From: Scandinavium goeteborgense | GTDB lineage: Bacteria; Pseudomonadota; Gammaproteobacteria; Enterobacterales; Enterobacteriaceae | DNA length: 64,000 bases | Assembly: GCF_003935895.2 (NCBI RefSeq) | Contig: NZ_CP054058.1 | Span: forward strand, 2,833,177 to 2,897,176 | Direction: 5' to 3' | Shown here: piece after piece, positions 37,594 to 48,712 of the stretch | Position numbering within the stretch: the stretch's first letter is position 1 | Layout of the letters: the number at the start of each line of letters is the position of its first letter | The notes under the pieces: generated by a model | The model's database searches: none | Seen by the model: the letters and a program-made list of their open reading frames with translations, nothing else | Told to the model about the DNA's origin: nothing | Translations under genes and position numbers: made by a program

Positions 37594-37626
37594 CGAAGCC
37601 TCTGCATGCAGAGGCTTCTTTGTTTT
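37594..37626 (+). terminator. fabA terminator, shared with convergent rmf
   Basis: GAAGCCTCTGCATGCAGAGGCTTC is a perfect 12-bp palindrome followed by TTTGTTTT on the plus strand. It lies between the convergent fabA and rmf stops. Confidence 0.85.
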
Positions 37627-37638
37627 AAAGAGACAGCA

Positions 37639-37806
37639 TCAGGCGATTACTGCCCTGTCCTCCATGGCTTCTCGCCAGCCTCCCAGCCAGTGTGACCTTT
37701 GGTTTAAGGTCTGATAAGGACAGATTTCTTTTGATTTGCCAGCGATGCCAGCCTGGTACCCACGTTGATGTGCCCGTTCCAGGCGATCACGTTTTTGTCT
37801 CTTCAT
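37639..37806 (-). CDS. rmf: RMF, ribosome modulation factor
   Basis: A 55-codon minus-strand gene encodes MKRQKRDRLERAHQRGYQAG, then GKSKEICPYQTL and WLGGWREAMED, the same length as E. coli RMF. RMF binds 30S subunits and dimerises ribosomes into inactive 100S particles in stationary phase. A GAGGGAAACGAGGC ribosome region precedes the ATG. It lies downstream of pqiC on the same strand but behind a terminator. Confidence 0.95.
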   Translation of the reverse strand: MKRQKRDRLERAHQRGYQAGIAGKSKEICPYQTLNQRSHWLGGWREAMEDRAVIA

Positions 37807-38007
37807 GCCTCGTTTCCCTCATTTTTTGAGTCTGGTGGAAAAGAAAACAGTGGTCACCAAATGTGCAACCACACATTAGGGATAACCTGAATCGGCCACA
37901 GCGTCAATGCGCAAAATTCACGCCAGTGTCATATTTGTGAGCTAGTCAGAAGTTCGTTTGTACAAAAAATGTGAAGCCGGACAACTAACCACCTGACCCC
38001 AAAAACA

Positions 38008-38043
38008 AAAAAAACCGCAGCAGAAACAGGTCTGCTGCGGTTT
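38008..38043 (-). terminator. pqiC terminator
   Basis: AACCGCAGCAG and CTGCTGCGGTT arms form a strong hairpin and are followed on the minus strand by TTTTTTTTG. It ends the rlmL-uup-pqiABC transcript before rmf. Confidence 0.9.
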
Positions 38044-38062
38044 TAACGGTGATGAATTTTAC

Positions 38063-38626
38063 TTATGGCAAGCGATTCATCGACTGCGCAATGGCGCTCG
38101 CTTCCTGACTCCAGGCCTGTGCCAGCGTTTTCACCATTTCGTCATAGCCGTCTTGCTGCTGTTTGACCTCGATGTGGAACGGACGCTTAATAAGCTGCCC
38201 CTGATGGTTCAGGAGCCACTCTCCGCTCACAATGACCTTCCCGTCATACCGACCGTGGAAACCGCTCACATTGACGTTGAGGGTGTCCTGGTCGCTGCCC
38301 AGCGGTTGTGACGCAACGACCCAACCCGGAAGCTGGTTGCTGAGGTTCGCCACCAGCGTCGTACGTAACTGCTGATCCAGCGGGCTCGCCCACAGGTTAT
38401 TGTTCGCAATCACATACTGAACATCACTGGTCTGATACACCACGCCGTTTCCGGCGAGGTAATCAGGGATGCTCACCTGCTCAACCCACAGCAGGTGTCT
38501 GCCCAGGCTGGCCGTGCTTTGCACGCCAGCCTGAGGAAGTGGCAGTTGATAGTACGTTTTGTTGTCACTGCTGCTGCTGCACGCCGACAGCAGACAAGCT
38601 AATGCTACGGGTAGCCATTTTTTCAT
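38063..38626 (-). CDS. pqiC: PqiC outer-membrane lipoprotein
   Basis: This is a 187-residue lipoprotein with a lipobox (LLSAC, acylated Cys about 16) and an ABC-transport auxiliary fold. PqiC anchors the PqiB needle at the outer membrane in the PqiABC lipid-transport system. Its ATG overlaps the pqiB stop (ATGA), implying translational coupling. Confidence 0.94.
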   Translation of the reverse strand: MKKWLPVALACLLSACSSSSDNKTYYQLPLPQAGVQSTASLGRHLLWVEQVSIPDYLAGNGVVYQTSDVQYVIANNNLWASPLDQQLRTTLVANLSNQLPGWVVASQPLGSDQDTLNVNVSGFHGRYDGKVIVSGEWLLNHQGQLIKRPFHIEVKQQQDGYDEMVKTLAQAWSQEASAIAQSMNRLP

Positions 38627-40263
38627 TCTTTTGCCCTCTTCGGCTGCGGATCCTTTTTATCCTTCGCTTCGAACACCAACGCATTGCTCTTATTGTTGAG
38701 TGTTTTCAGCACAGGCTGCAGTTCACGAAGCACCTGATCCAGGCGCTGCATATCGCCGACCATTTTGTTGTACGCCGCAGAACCCGGCTGGAAGCCCTGC
38801 ATACTGCGGTTCAGCTCACGCAACGTTTTCTGCATGTCGGCTGGCAGATCCTGCATCGACTGGCTACCGGTAATCTTGTTGAGATTATCCAGCGTCGCCT
38901 GCACGTGCTTCATGGTTTTCTGGCTTTCCGCCAGCGAGCTTGTGGCCTGTTCAATCAAAGGATTGATTGGCAGATTATTGATTTTATCCAGCGCATCCAT
39001 CAGGCGTTGCTGGATTTGCGCCAGGCCACCGCTCACGGTCGGGATAATTTCAAAGCCACCAAACTCACGGAACTTGCCGCGCGGTTCAGCCTTCGGATAG
39101 AAATCGAGATCGATGTAAAGCGCCCCGGTCACCAGATTACCGGATTTAAGCGAGCCACGAAGGCCACGGTTAATCAGGGTATCCAGATGACTACGAATAT
39201 CCGGATCGCCGCCCAGTTGGTTAACCAGACGTTCAGGCTCAATACGAATCTGGACAGGAATGCGGTAATCATCACTCAGGCGCTGATGCAGGCCAGGAAT
39301 GAAGAACGGCACTTTGCCCACGGTACCCAGACGGATGCCACGGAATTCCACCGGGGCGCCAGGCTGGAGGCCACGAACAGAATCTTTAAAGAACATCACG
39401 TAGTCGACATGCTGGGTATACATTGCATCCTGAATGGAGCGCTGATCGTCGAACAGATGATATTCCGTTTTGTTCGCCACCGGCTCGCCCAGCGACTGTC
39501 CATCCGGCACGTCAAAGCTCACGCCGCCACCGAACAACGTCGATAATGACCCCATTTCTACGCGCATCCCGGCGGAGGTCAGATCCACCGCAATACCGCT
39601 GTCTTTCCAGAAACGGGCGTTGGTGGTGACCAGACGGTCATTCGGTGCGCTAATAAACAGTTGGTATGTGATGCTGCGCTTATCAGCATTGAAACTACTG
39701 GTTTCAACCGATCCTACGCGATAACCACGGAACAGCACCGGATCGCCCGGAGAGAGTTGGCCTGCTTTGTTACTTTCCAGCAGCACGCGAATACCTTTTG
39801 CATCCGGTGGCGCAAGCGGAGGGGAATCGAGCAGCTGGAATTTCTCAGGCTCAGCGCCTTTAGTTCCTGGCTGAAGCTCAATGTACGCACCCGATAACAA
39901 CGTACCGAGCCCGCTGATGCCCTCGCGTCCAACCTGGGGTTTCACCACCCAGAAGGCCGAATCGCCATGGAGCAGCTTTTCCATTCCGGTGTTCAGACGC
40001 GCCTTGATTTCAACGTGCGTCAGATCGTCCGTCAGGGTTGTGCTTTCCACCACGCCGACATCCACACTGCGGCTCTTGATGCGGGTTTTTCCGCCTTCAA
40101 TCCCTTCAGCGTTGGTGGTCATCAGGGTAACTTCTGGCCCCTGATGGCTGTAATGATAAAAGAGGATCCATGCGCCGATGAGCGCGGTAACGATGGGAAA
40201 GATCCATACTGGCGACCAGTTCTTCACCTTCTGCACTTTCGCCTCTCCACTCTTGTTTTCCAT
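38623..40263 (-). CDS. pqiB: PqiB, MCE-domain periplasm-spanning protein
   Basis: PqiB forms a hexameric tube across the periplasm for lipid movement. The ATG at 40263, four bases after the pqiA stop, gives 546 aa as in E. coli. One N-terminal membrane helix (about 17-38) is followed by three MCE domains (each with LxPGxPVxFRG-type turns, for example LSPGDPVLFRGYRVGSV and LQPGAPVEFRGIRLGTV) and a C-terminal helical needle to about residue 520. Confidence 0.95.
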   Translation of the reverse strand: MENKSGEAKVQKVKNWSPVWIFPIVTALIGAWILFYHYSHQGPEVTLMTTNAEGIEGGKTRIKSRSVDVGVVESTTLTDDLTHVEIKARLNTGMEKLLHGDSAFWVVKPQVGREGISGLGTLLSGAYIELQPGTKGAEPEKFQLLDSPPLAPPDAKGIRVLLESNKAGQLSPGDPVLFRGYRVGSVETSSFNADKRSITYQLFISAPNDRLVTTNARFWKDSGIAVDLTSAGMRVEMGSLSTLFGGGVSFDVPDGQSLGEPVANKTEYHLFDDQRSIQDAMYTQHVDYVMFFKDSVRGLQPGAPVEFRGIRLGTVGKVPFFIPGLHQRLSDDYRIPVQIRIEPERLVNQLGGDPDIRSHLDTLINRGLRGSLKSGNLVTGALYIDLDFYPKAEPRGKFREFGGFEIIPTVSGGLAQIQQRLMDALDKINNLPINPLIEQATSSLAESQKTMKHVQATLDNLNKITGSQSMQDLPADMQKTLRELNRSMQGFQPGSAAYNKMVGDMQRLDQVLRELQPVLKTLNNKSNALVFEAKDKKDPQPKRAKE

Positions 40264-40267
40264 GTTA

Positions 40268-41521
40268 TTACTTTTCCTCATGGCTTGATTCTGGCTCACG
40301 ATCCCACAACAAACGAGGATCGAAGGTCATGGCGGAGAACATGGTCATGACAACCACCAACGCGAACATTACTGCTCCTATCGCCGGATAGATATTCATT
40401 AAGCCTCCCATGCGCACCAGCGCGGATAGCACTGCTATCACAAAAACATCAATCATTGACCAACGGCCAACAAATTCAACCACCTCATACACAAGGTGCA
40501 TCCGCTCGCTGTCGCGGCTTCCATTGCCATTGGCGTTCCAGCACAGCCAGGCAATGGCGATCATTTTCAGCGTCGGAACCATAATACTGGCGATAAAAAT
40601 CACCATCGCGACCGGGTACGATCCTTCACTCCACAGCAACACCACCCCGGCAATAATGGTCGAGGGCAGTTTCTCGCCGAGCAAATCCGTAATCATGATC
40701 GGCATAATGTTGGCAGGCAGATAGAGGATAATCGAGGTCATCAGCAGCGCTAGCGTCCATTGCAAACTGTGCCTGCGACGGACAAAACCTTTGGTTTCGC
40801 AGCGCGTGCACACCGCCTGATCGGCTGGAAGAATGGCGGTACAGCACGAGCAGGAGCGCAGGCCCTGACGGATCCCCGGCACGCCCACTTTCAGCGGTTG
40901 TTCGAGTTTAGGCATTGGCTTGATGTCGTCCCACAGCCAGCGACGGTCAACACACTGGAATGTGCGCAGCTGAAGCAGACAGAACATACACCACGGAACA
41001 AAGCTGGTCCCCACGCCGATATCGCCGTAAGCCATTAGCTTCACGAAACTGACCAGCACCCCGGCGAGAAAAATCTCGGCCATGCCCCAGCTTTTTAAGT
41101 GGAACAGAATACGGGCCAGGAACACCTGAATTTTTTGCGGCAACGGCACCCGGTTGACCAGCACCAGAATGGTGACCAGGCAAAACGCCGGAACCAGTTG
41201 CACAAATAACAGGAAGAAGGTGCCCAGGCTGGCGTAGTCTTCAGAGAACAGCACATGTGGGATTTCCAGCAGCTCGACTTCACTGCTGATCCCACCGACG
41301 CTCATATTGATGAAGGGAAATAAGTTAGCCAGCAACAGCATGAACAACGCCACCAGCGCATAGGCGGTGGGCCGCTGTCGCGGCTCGTCCCATTCAGTGG
41401 TAAGCGTTGTGTGACAACGAGGACACAACGCTTTGTGACGGTGTTCGAGATGCGGTAACGCCACCAGCAAATCGCATTGTGGGCACAGGATATGCCCTGC
41501 AGCATGGTGATCATCGCACAT
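40268..41521 (-). CDS. pqiA: PqiA inner-membrane protein
   Basis: This is a 417-residue membrane protein with two tandem PqiA domains of about four helices each. Each domain is preceded by a cysteine-rich ribbon (CPQC with CPRC, and CSCC with CTRC) likely to bind metal. It is the inner-membrane partner of PqiB. The system is induced by paraquat through SoxRS in E. coli. A 14-base gap separates it from uup. Confidence 0.95.
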   Translation of the reverse strand: MCDDHHAAGHILCPQCDLLVALPHLEHRHKALCPRCHTTLTTEWDEPRQRPTAYALVALFMLLLANLFPFINMSVGGISSEVELLEIPHVLFSEDYASLGTFFLLFVQLVPAFCLVTILVLVNRVPLPQKIQVFLARILFHLKSWGMAEIFLAGVLVSFVKLMAYGDIGVGTSFVPWCMFCLLQLRTFQCVDRRWLWDDIKPMPKLEQPLKVGVPGIRQGLRSCSCCTAILPADQAVCTRCETKGFVRRRHSLQWTLALLMTSIILYLPANIMPIMITDLLGEKLPSTIIAGVVLLWSEGSYPVAMVIFIASIMVPTLKMIAIAWLCWNANGNGSRDSERMHLVYEVVEFVGRWSMIDVFVIAVLSALVRMGGLMNIYPAIGAVMFALVVVMTMFSAMTFDPRLLWDREPESSHEEK

Positions 41522-41535
41522 GAACGTTCCTCACA

Positions 41536-43440
41536 TTAACCACCGTTTTTTAACGCTTCGAGATATTCCCAGCGTTCAAATGCCTCTTCCAGCGCCTTCT
41601 CGGCCAATTCCATATCCGCCAGCACCTGCTGGGTATGGTCATGCGACTGATTAAAGAAGTCAGGACTCGCGACCTGTGCCTGCAAACCTTCGAGGTTTGC
41701 CTCAAGTTCTTCAAGGCGTTGAGGAAGCTGCTCTAATTCGCGCTGCAGGTTATAGCTTAGTTTGCCAGGCGCTCGTTTGACAGTTCCTGCTTTCGCTTGT
41801 TCTTTAGCATTTTTAATCTCAACAGGCTGCTTACGCGATTGAGACTGCGCCTGCTGCCCGCGTGCATCGTGGTAACCGCCCACGTACGCACCGATTTTAC
41901 CGTTGCCTTCGAAGATCCAGCAGTCGGTGACGGTGTTATCGACGAACTGACGATCGTGGCTCACTAGCATAACCGTACCCTGATAACCGTCGATCAGTTC
42001 TTCGAGCAGCTCCAGCGTTTCAACGTCAAGGTCGTTGGTCGGTTCATCGAGGATCAGCAGGTTGCTTGGCTTGAGGAACAGACGCGCCAACAGCAGGCGG
42101 TTACGCTCCCCGCCCGACAGCGCACGCACTGGCGTCATGGCGCGTTTCGGGTGGAACAGGAAGTCCTGCAGATAACCGAGCACATGGCGCGGCTTACCGT
42201 TGACCATCACTTCCTGCTTACCTTCGGCCAGGTTGTCCATCACCGTTCTGTCCGGATCGAGCTCGGCGCGGTGCTGATCGAAATAGGCCACTTCCAGCTT
42301 GGTACCACAGTGAACGCGACCGCTGTCAGCCTGCAACTGCCCCAGCATCAGCTTAAGCAGCGTGGTTTTACCGCAGCCGTTCGGGCCGATCAGTGCAATT
42401 TTATCGCCGCGCTGAACCTGAACGGAGAAGTCTTTCACCAGCACTTTGCCATCGACCTGGTAATCAACGTTTTCCAGTTCAAACACAATTTTGCCTGAGC
42501 GGCTTGCTTCTTCGACCTGCATGCGGGCGCTGCCCAGCACTTCGCGACGCTCACTGCGCTCACGACGCATGTCTTTCAGAGCGCGGACACGGCCTTCGTT
42601 ACGCGTACGACGCGCTTTGATGCCCTGACGGATCCACACTTCTTCCTGCGCCAGCTTGCGGTCGAACTCGGCGTTTTGCAGCTCTTCCACGCGCAGCATC
42701 TCTTCTTTTTCCAGCAGATACTGATCGTAGTTACCCGGATAGGTCACCAGCTTGCCGCGATCGAGATCGACAATGCGGGTTGCCATGTTGCGGATAAAGG
42801 AACGGTCGTGCGAGATGAAGATAATGGTGCCTTTGAACGTTTTCAGGAACCCTTCCAGCCAGTCGATCGTTTCGATGTCCAGGTGGTTCGTCGGTTCGTC
42901 GAGCAGCAATACACGCGGACCACTGACCAGCGCGCGGCCCAGTGCCGCTTTACGCAGCCAGCCGCCAGACAGCGAGCCCAGCGCCATATCGGCTTCGAGA
43001 CCCAACTGTTCCAGCACTTCGTTGATGCGGCTTTCGATCTGCCACAGACCGTGGTGATCCAGCAACTCCTGGAGCTTCGCCATCTCGTTAAGATTTCTGT
43101 CGCTCGGGTCGGTCATCACCAGATGGGAGATCTCATGATAGCGCTTGAGATATTCCGCCTGCTCTGAGATACCTTCGGCGATGAAATCGTAAACGCTGCC
43201 TTCCACATTGCGCGGCGGGTCCTGTTGCAGACGTGCCACCACCAGATCCTGTTCATAGATGATACGACCGTCATCCAGGCCCTGTTCGCGGTTGAGGATT
43301 TTCATCAGCGTCGATTTACCGGCGCCATTACGCCCAACCAGACAGACGCGTTCGTTATCCTCGATATGCAGTTCGGTATTATCAAGGAGAGGCGCATCGC
43401 TGAACGACAGCCAGGCGCCATGCATACTAATTAAAGACAT
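41536..43440 (-). CDS. uup: Uup, ABC-F ATPase
   Basis: Uup is a soluble tandem ABC ATPase of 634 aa. Walker A motifs are GRNGAGKS and GPNGCGKT, with two LSGG signatures (SLSGGWLRKA, ALSGGERNRL), DEPTNHLD and DEPTNDLD, and a C-terminal coiled-coil domain that binds DNA. ABC-F proteins act on ribosomes, and loss of Uup raises precise excision of transposons. It starts 12 bases after rlmL. Confidence 0.96.
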   Translation of the reverse strand: MSLISMHGAWLSFSDAPLLDNTELHIEDNERVCLVGRNGAGKSTLMKILNREQGLDDGRIIYEQDLVVARLQQDPPRNVEGSVYDFIAEGISEQAEYLKRYHEISHLVMTDPSDRNLNEMAKLQELLDHHGLWQIESRINEVLEQLGLEADMALGSLSGGWLRKAALGRALVSGPRVLLLDEPTNHLDIETIDWLEGFLKTFKGTIIFISHDRSFIRNMATRIVDLDRGKLVTYPGNYDQYLLEKEEMLRVEELQNAEFDRKLAQEEVWIRQGIKARRTRNEGRVRALKDMRRERSERREVLGSARMQVEEASRSGKIVFELENVDYQVDGKVLVKDFSVQVQRGDKIALIGPNGCGKTTLLKLMLGQLQADSGRVHCGTKLEVAYFDQHRAELDPDRTVMDNLAEGKQEVMVNGKPRHVLGYLQDFLFHPKRAMTPVRALSGGERNRLLLARLFLKPSNLLILDEPTNDLDVETLELLEELIDGYQGTVMLVSHDRQFVDNTVTDCWIFEGNGKIGAYVGGYHDARGQQAQSQSRKQPVEIKNAKEQAKAGTVKRAPGKLSYNLQRELEQLPQRLEELEANLEGLQAQVASPDFFNQSHDHTQQVLADMELAEKALEEAFERWEYLEALKNGG

Positions 43441-43452
43441 TTATTCTTTCCT

Positions 43453-45558
43453 TCAGGCTGCGGTAATCAGCCAGCAGTTATGGATCTGACGGTTACGGGC
43501 GAAGTCGGCTGAAAGCGTTTTTTGAGTAATTTCTTCTGCTTTCAGGCCCAGTTCTGCCATGCCGTCGGTGTCGAGTTTGAAGCCGCGTTTGTTGTTGGAG
43601 AACATGATCGTACCGCCTTTACGCAGCAGTCGTTTCAGATCAGCCATCAGCTTCAGATGATCGCGCTGGACGTCGAACGTGTCTTCCATGCGCTTAGAGT
43701 TTGAGAAGGTCGGCGGATCGATGAAGATCAGGTCGAACTGTTCATCAGCGTCACGCAGCCAGCCCAGCACATCAGCCTGCAGCAGGCGGTGCGGACGTCC
43801 AGTCAGGCCGTTGAGGCGCAGGTTACGTTCCGCCCATTCCAGATAGGTGCGCGACATATCCACCGTGGTGGTGCTGCGCGCGCCGCCCAGACCGGCGTGT
43901 ACGCTGGCGGTACCGGTATAAGCGAACAGGTTAAGGAAGTCTTTACCTTTGCTCATCTGGCCCAGCATGCGACGGGCGATACGGTGGTCGAGGAACAGAC
44001 CGGTGTCGAGATAATCGGTCAGGTTAACCCACAGGCGTGCATTGTACTCGCTCACCTGCATGAATTCGCCCTTCTCGCTCATCTTCTCATACTGATTTTT
44101 ACCCTTCTGACGCTCACGGGTTTTCAGTACCAGTTTATTTGGCGCAATGCCCAGCACCGAGATGGTGGCGGCAATAACGTCGAACAAACGCTGACGCGCT
44201 TTGGTTGGATCCACAGTTTTCGGCGGCGCATATTCCTGCACGACAACCCAGTCGCCGTAACGGTCGACCGCCACGTTGTATTCCGGCAGGTCAGCATCGT
44301 AAACGCGGTAGCATTCAATGCCTTCCTGACGCGCCCATTTGTCGAGCTTTTTGACGTTCTTACGCAGACGGTTGGCGTAATCATCAGCCAGCATAACCGT
44401 CGTGGTTCCGTCGGTTTCGGCCAGGTGATAGTTTTTCTGTACGCAGTCCAGCGGACCGTTTTTGGCTTTGAACTGGCGCTCAGCACGCAGCTGCAGACAG
44501 CTCAGCAGTTCAGGTGACGCACTAAACAGTGACAAGTTCCAGCCGCCGAACTGGGATTTCATGGTGCGCCCCAGCAAGTTATGCAGCGCAATCAGCGCTG
44601 GTTCGCTGTCCAGACGTTCGCCGTATGGCGGGTTGCTGATAACGGTACCGTATGGCCCTTTCGGCAGCGGATTGCTCAGCTTCGCCACGTCTTTCACTTC
44701 AAAGTTAATGATGTCGGCCACACCCGCCCGACGGGCGTTGCTGCGCGCGCGGTCAATCACGCGACCGTCAATGTCAGAGCCATAGAAACGAGATTCATAA
44801 GCCTCGAGACCGGCGCGGGCTCGGGTCTGGGCTTCGGCTTTCACTTCCTGCCAGATGACTTCATCGTGTTGTGACCAGCCGTTAAAGCCCCAGTACCCAC
44901 GGTGTAGGCCCGGTGCGCGGTCTGTCGCCAGCATTGCGGCTTCGATCAGCAGCGTACCGGAACCACACATTGGGTCGAGCATCGGCGTACCCGGCTGCCA
45001 GCCAGAACGCATCACGATAGCCGCGGCCAGGGTTTCTTTGATAGGCGCCATACCGGTCGCGTCACGATAGCCACGCAGATGCAGGCCTTCACCGCTCAGG
45101 TCGAGGGAGATATGCGCGACTTCTTTATTCAGCCAGACGTTAACTCGCACGTCAGGATTTTCTTTATCAACGTTCGGACGCGGCAGATTTTTGCGGGTAA
45201 AAGCATCGACGATGGCGTCTTTGACTTTCAGCGCGCCGTACTGGCTGTTGCGAATTTCGTCATTCACACCGCTGAAGTGCACGGCAAAGGTCGAGTCCTG
45301 ATTGAACATCTCTGTCCAGTTGATGGCCTGAACGCCGAGGTACAAGTCTAGATCGCTGTAAACGTTGCACTCACCGAGCGGCATCATGATACGTGACGCC
45401 AGACGGCTCCACATCAGGCTCTGGTACAGCAGTCGCGTGTCACCTTCAAAATGGACACCACCCTGAACCACCGCACAGGCGCTTGCGCCCAGGTTTTCCA
45501 GTTCAGTTTTTAACAGCTCTTCCAGCCCACGGGCCGTACTGGCAAACAGAGAATTCAT
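43453..45558 (-). CDS. rlmL: RlmKL, bifunctional 23S rRNA methyltransferase
   Basis: The 701-residue protein makes m2G2445 (N-terminal RlmL half) and m7G2069 (C-terminal RlmK half) in 23S rRNA. An N-terminal THUMP domain precedes the first Rossmann domain ([24 protein letters not shown]). The second has [15 protein letters not shown] and IDPPTFSNS. It is the first gene of the rlmL-uup-pqiABC series. Confidence 0.96.
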   Translation of the reverse strand: MNSLFASTARGLEELLKTELENLGASACAVVQGGVHFEGDTRLLYQSLMWSRLASRIMMPLGECNVYSDLDLYLGVQAINWTEMFNQDSTFAVHFSGVNDEIRNSQYGALKVKDAIVDAFTRKNLPRPNVDKENPDVRVNVWLNKEVAHISLDLSGEGLHLRGYRDATGMAPIKETLAAAIVMRSGWQPGTPMLDPMCGSGTLLIEAAMLATDRAPGLHRGYWGFNGWSQHDEVIWQEVKAEAQTRARAGLEAYESRFYGSDIDGRVIDRARSNARRAGVADIINFEVKDVAKLSNPLPKGPYGTVISNPPYGERLDSEPALIALHNLLGRTMKSQFGGWNLSLFSASPELLSCLQLRAERQFKAKNGPLDCVQKNYHLAETDGTTTVMLADDYANRLRKNVKKLDKWARQEGIECYRVYDADLPEYNVAVDRYGDWVVVQEYAPPKTVDPTKARQRLFDVIAATISVLGIAPNKLVLKTRERQKGKNQYEKMSEKGEFMQVSEYNARLWVNLTDYLDTGLFLDHRIARRMLGQMSKGKDFLNLFAYTGTASVHAGLGGARSTTTVDMSRTYLEWAERNLRLNGLTGRPHRLLQADVLGWLRDADEQFDLIFIDPPTFSNSKRMEDTFDVQRDHLKLMADLKRLLRKGGTIMFSNNKRGFKLDTDGMAELGLKAEEITQKTLSADFARNRQIHNCWLITAA

Positions 45559-45651
45559 ATCGTCACTTATTACTCACAGAAAATTGTTGCGCATTATAGC
45601 GAATCTGGGCTTCATATAGGGCGACTTTTTTCAAACGTGAGGGATAACGAA

Positions 45652-46761
45652 ATGGCGACGCTATCACGGCTCTATATTCACCCTGTAAAATCAATGCGGG
45701 GAATCGGTGTCACGCATGCGCTGGCCGACATCAGCGGCATGGCATTTGACCGTATTTTTATGGTTACCGAGCCGGACGGTACATTCATTACTGCTCGCCA
45801 GTATCCGCAGATGGTGCGCTTCACCCCAGTGCCTACCCATGACGGATTACATCTCACCGCGCCGGATGGCAGCTCGGCGATTGTGCGTTTCGCCGATTTC
45901 ACCGCAGAAGCTTCGCCAACCGAAGTCTGGGGTAATCATTTTACGGCGCGGATTGCCCCCGCAGAGATCAACCTATGGCTGTCGGGCTTTTTCAAACGTG
46001 ACGTCCAGCTGCGTTGGGTCGGACAAGCGCCTTCACGTCGCGTAAAACGTTTTGACGCGGTACCGCTCTCTTTTGCCGACGGTTTTCCGTATCTGCTTGC
46101 CAGCGAAGCCTCACTGCGCGACCTGCAAAACCGCTGCTCCGCCAGCGTGCAGATGGAGCAGTTTCGCCCTAACCTGGTCGTCACCGGCACGCAGCCGTGG
46201 GAAGAAGATACCTGGAAAGTGGTGCGCATCGGCGACGTGGTCTTTGATGTCGTGAAGCCTTGCAGCCGCTGTATTTTCACCACTGTTAGCCCGTCCAAAG
46301 GCCAGAAGCATCCTTCCGGTGAACCGTTAGCCACGCTGCAAACCTTCCGCACGGCGCATGACAACGGCGATGTCGATTTCGGTCAAAACTTGATTGCTCG
46401 CAACAGCGGCGTGGTTCGCGTAGGCGATGAAGTGGAAATCCTCTCAACCGGGCCAGGCAAAGTTTACGGGGCGGGTGAAACGGAAGAAAGGCTGGAGGTG
46501 AATGTTGCGCAGGATGCCGTGGTCGATATTGACTGGCAGGGTGACGTCTTCAAAGGGAACAATCAGCAGGTTTTACTGGAACAGCTGGAACACCAGGGGA
46601 TCCGCGTGCCCTACTCTTGCCGGGCCGGAATATGCGGGAGTTGCCGCATCACGCTGGTAGAAGGGGAAGTCAGCCCGATGAAGAAAAGTGCAGTCTCAGA
46701 AGATGGCACCATTCTTTGCTGCAGCTGCGTTCCAAAAACCGCGCTGCGCCTTTCGCGTTAA
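45652..46761 (+). CDS. ycbX: YcbX, MOSC and 2Fe-2S protein
   Basis: YcbX is a molybdenum-cofactor enzyme that detoxifies N-hydroxylated base analogues. The ATG at 45652 gives 369 aa. An N-terminal MOSC_N barrel is followed by the MOSC domain with the cofactor-ligand cysteine in KPCSRCIF. A plant-type ferredoxin domain ends the protein (CRAGICGSC and the last Cys in CSC). The last four bases overlap convergent zapC. Confidence 0.94.
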   Translation: MATLSRLYIHPVKSMRGIGVTHALADISGMAFDRIFMVTEPDGTFITARQYPQMVRFTPVPTHDGLHLTAPDGSSAIVRFADFTAEASPTEVWGNHFTARIAPAEINLWLSGFFKRDVQLRWVGQAPSRRVKRFDAVPLSFADGFPYLLASEASLRDLQNRCSASVQMEQFRPNLVVTGTQPWEEDTWKVVRIGDVVFDVVKPCSRCIFTTVSPSKGQKHPSGEPLATLQTFRTAHDNGDVDFGQNLIARNSGVVRVGDEVEILSTGPGKVYGAGETEERLEVNVAQDAVVDIDWQGDVFKGNNQQVLLEQLEHQGIRVPYSCRAGICGSCRITLVEGEVSPMKKSAVSEDGTILCCSCVPKTALRLSR

Positions 46762-47300
46762 ACCGCCTGACCGTAGCTCAGCGCAGCCGACAGTGGCTGT
46801 GGCTGCAGGCGGTCATTCATCACTTTAATCGCATCACCTAGCTGCATGGTACGACCGGCTAACATCAGCCCCGGCTGTGCCAGCAGGCAAAGCGCGGCGT
46901 TATCACCCGGTTCAACCACCAGCAGATTCACCCGCTCACCGCTATCACTCAGCCAGACCGCAGCGGCATCGCCGGTCACTGGCTGCCAGTTCTCACCGTG
47001 CGCTACAAAGTGCCAGCTTTTTGGCATCTGCGGTTTCAGGAAACGGATGGCGACCAGCGCATTAAGAATAAGCTCTGCGCGATGTTCTTTGGTTAATTCC
47101 AGTTCACGGCATTTGTCTTCGAACGAGAAATAGAGCGCGGCATCATCAACACAAAAGCCTGTAGGATCAAAGGCATCCGGCGTCAGCATCCGACGGGCGA
47201 AACGTGAACGAAACAACATGCCATTGGCTAAATCGAGCATCATACGATCGTGCTCTTCATCAAAATACCAACGCCAGTTATCGTCAGGTTTAATTCGCAT
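46758..47300 (-). CDS. zapC: ZapC, FtsZ-associated division protein
   Basis: ZapC bundles FtsZ filaments at the division ring. The 180-residue product contains [21 protein letters not shown] at its start and the family segments [12 protein letters not shown] and [13 protein letters not shown]. Position between ycbX and pyrD is conserved. Confidence 0.93.
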   Translation of the reverse strand: MRIKPDDNWRWYFDEEHDRMMLDLANGMLFRSRFARRMLTPDAFDPTGFCVDDAALYFSFEDKCRELELTKEHRAELILNALVAIRFLKPQMPKSWHFVAHGENWQPVTGDAAAVWLSDSGERVNLLVVEPGDNAALCLLAQPGLMLAGRTMQLGDAIKVMNDRLQPQPLSAALSYGQAV

Positions 47301-47411
47301 TTCTGTTCCCCGCCCTCATAAGCATCCTTTGCTTCAAAGAATAATCCCGTTTCGTTAATTTGCCTGAATTAAGAAAAGACTATAACGTTTAAATTAGCAA
47401 CATTTGTGGAA

Positions 47412-47448
47412 TATAAAACAACCAGGGCAGGAAATAAAGCCCTGGTTG
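47412..47448 (-). terminator. pyrD terminator
   Basis: AACCAGGGC and GCCCTGGTT pair around an 10-base loop. On the minus strand GTTTTAT follows, about 20 bases past the pyrD stop. Confidence 0.75.
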
Positions 47449-47466
47449 TAAATTGCACAATGAAGA

Positions 47467-48477
47467 TCAGAGGTGGGTAACGATTTCTTTAATCAGAGGT
47501 GGGCCTTTAAAAATAAACCCGGAATAGATCTGAACAAGCGATGCACCCGCCGCCATCTTCTCGCGCGCGGCCATCACCGAATCGATACCGCCTACGCCGA
47601 TAATAGGTAACTGCCCTTTTAATTCGGTAGACAGCATTCGGATAATTTCCGTACTTTTTAGCTGTAATGGACGACCGCTTAAACCGCCAGTTTCATCACA
47701 GTATTTCATTCCCTGAACGAGGGAACGATCGAGTGTGGTATTGGTCGCAATAACACCATCGATATTATGGCGAACTAAACTGTCGGCCACCTGGATCAAT
47801 TCTTCAGGCGAAAGATCCGGGGCGATCTTAACCGCTACTGGAACATATTTGTGGTGAACAGATTGCAGTTCAGTTTGTTTATTTTTAATCGCTGACAGCA
47901 AATCGTCCAGCGCTTCACCATATTGCAGCGTACGCAGACCCGGGGTATTCGGTGACGAAATATTGACCGCAATATAACCGGCGTAGGCGTAGACTTTTTC
48001 CATACAAATCAGATAGTCATCTTTGCCCTGCTCGACTGGCGTGTCTTTATTTTTGCCGATATTAATACCGAGGATCCCGTCGAAATGGGATTTTTTAACG
48101 TTCTCAACCAGGTTATCAACGCCCAGGTTATTAAAGCCCATGCGGTTGATGAGACCTTCGGCATCGACCAGACGGAAGATCCTCGGTTTGTCGTTCCCTG
48201 GTTGCGGGCGCGGTGTGACGGTACCGACTTCAATCGAGCCGAAGCCCATCGCGCCGAATGCATCAATGCACTCCCCGTTCTTATCAAGTCCGGCGGCTAA
48301 ACCCAGCGGGTTTTTAAACGTCAGCCCCATGCAGGTGACCGGTTTTGACGGCACTTTCTGGCGCACAAGCGCTTCGAATGGCGTGCCAGTTACACGGCGT
48401 AATTGTTGAAACGTGACTTCATGAGCGCGCTCAGGATCGAGCTGGAAAAGGGCTTTACGAACGAAGGGGTAGTACAT
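47467..48477 (-). CDS. pyrD: PyrD, class 2 dihydroorotate dehydrogenase
   Basis: PyrD oxidises dihydroorotate to orotate using FMN and membrane quinone in pyrimidine synthesis. It is 336 aa, with the N-terminal membrane-associating helix region ([17 protein letters not shown]), the active-site serine in [11 protein letters not shown] and FMN-binding glycines in IGVGGIDS. A PurR-type box lies upstream. Confidence 0.97.
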   Translation of the reverse strand: MYYPFVRKALFQLDPERAHEVTFQQLRRVTGTPFEALVRQKVPSKPVTCMGLTFKNPLGLAAGLDKNGECIDAFGAMGFGSIEVGTVTPRPQPGNDKPRIFRLVDAEGLINRMGFNNLGVDNLVENVKKSHFDGILGINIGKNKDTPVEQGKDDYLICMEKVYAYAGYIAVNISSPNTPGLRTLQYGEALDDLLSAIKNKQTELQSVHHKYVPVAVKIAPDLSPEELIQVADSLVRHNIDGVIATNTTLDRSLVQGMKYCDETGGLSGRPLQLKSTEIIRMLSTELKGQLPIIGVGGIDSVMAAREKMAAGASLVQIYSGFIFKGPPLIKEIVTHL

Positions 48478-48572
48478 GAACTCTCCTGGATTCCCGGTAG
48501 CAAACCGGGGGCGTATTATGTTCGATCCGCCGGCGAAAGGGAATTGACCTGTCGCAAAAAATGCCGCAATAA

Positions 48573-48588
48573 GCGCAAACGTTTACTT
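48573..48588 (-). promoter_or_regulatory. PurR-type box before pyrD
   Basis: GCGCAAACGTTTACTT fits the PurR consensus ANGCAANCGNTTNCNT in most positions and lies about 96 bases before the pyrD start. PurR represses pyrD in E. coli. Confidence 0.7.
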
Positions 48589-48712
48589 AATTGCAGTTTT
48601 TGGCAATCCAGTGCCAGAAAAATCATTTAGCGAACGCCCCTGCCTCTGACACACTCCAGATAAATGTTATCAATGTTAGATAAAAGCAAACATTTAGTTA
48701 TAAGGAGAGGTT

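Noticed and set aside
38539-39546. 335-codon plus-strand open frame across pqiC and pqiB
   Set aside because: It is antisense to two well-supported genes, with no ribosome site or recognisable domain.
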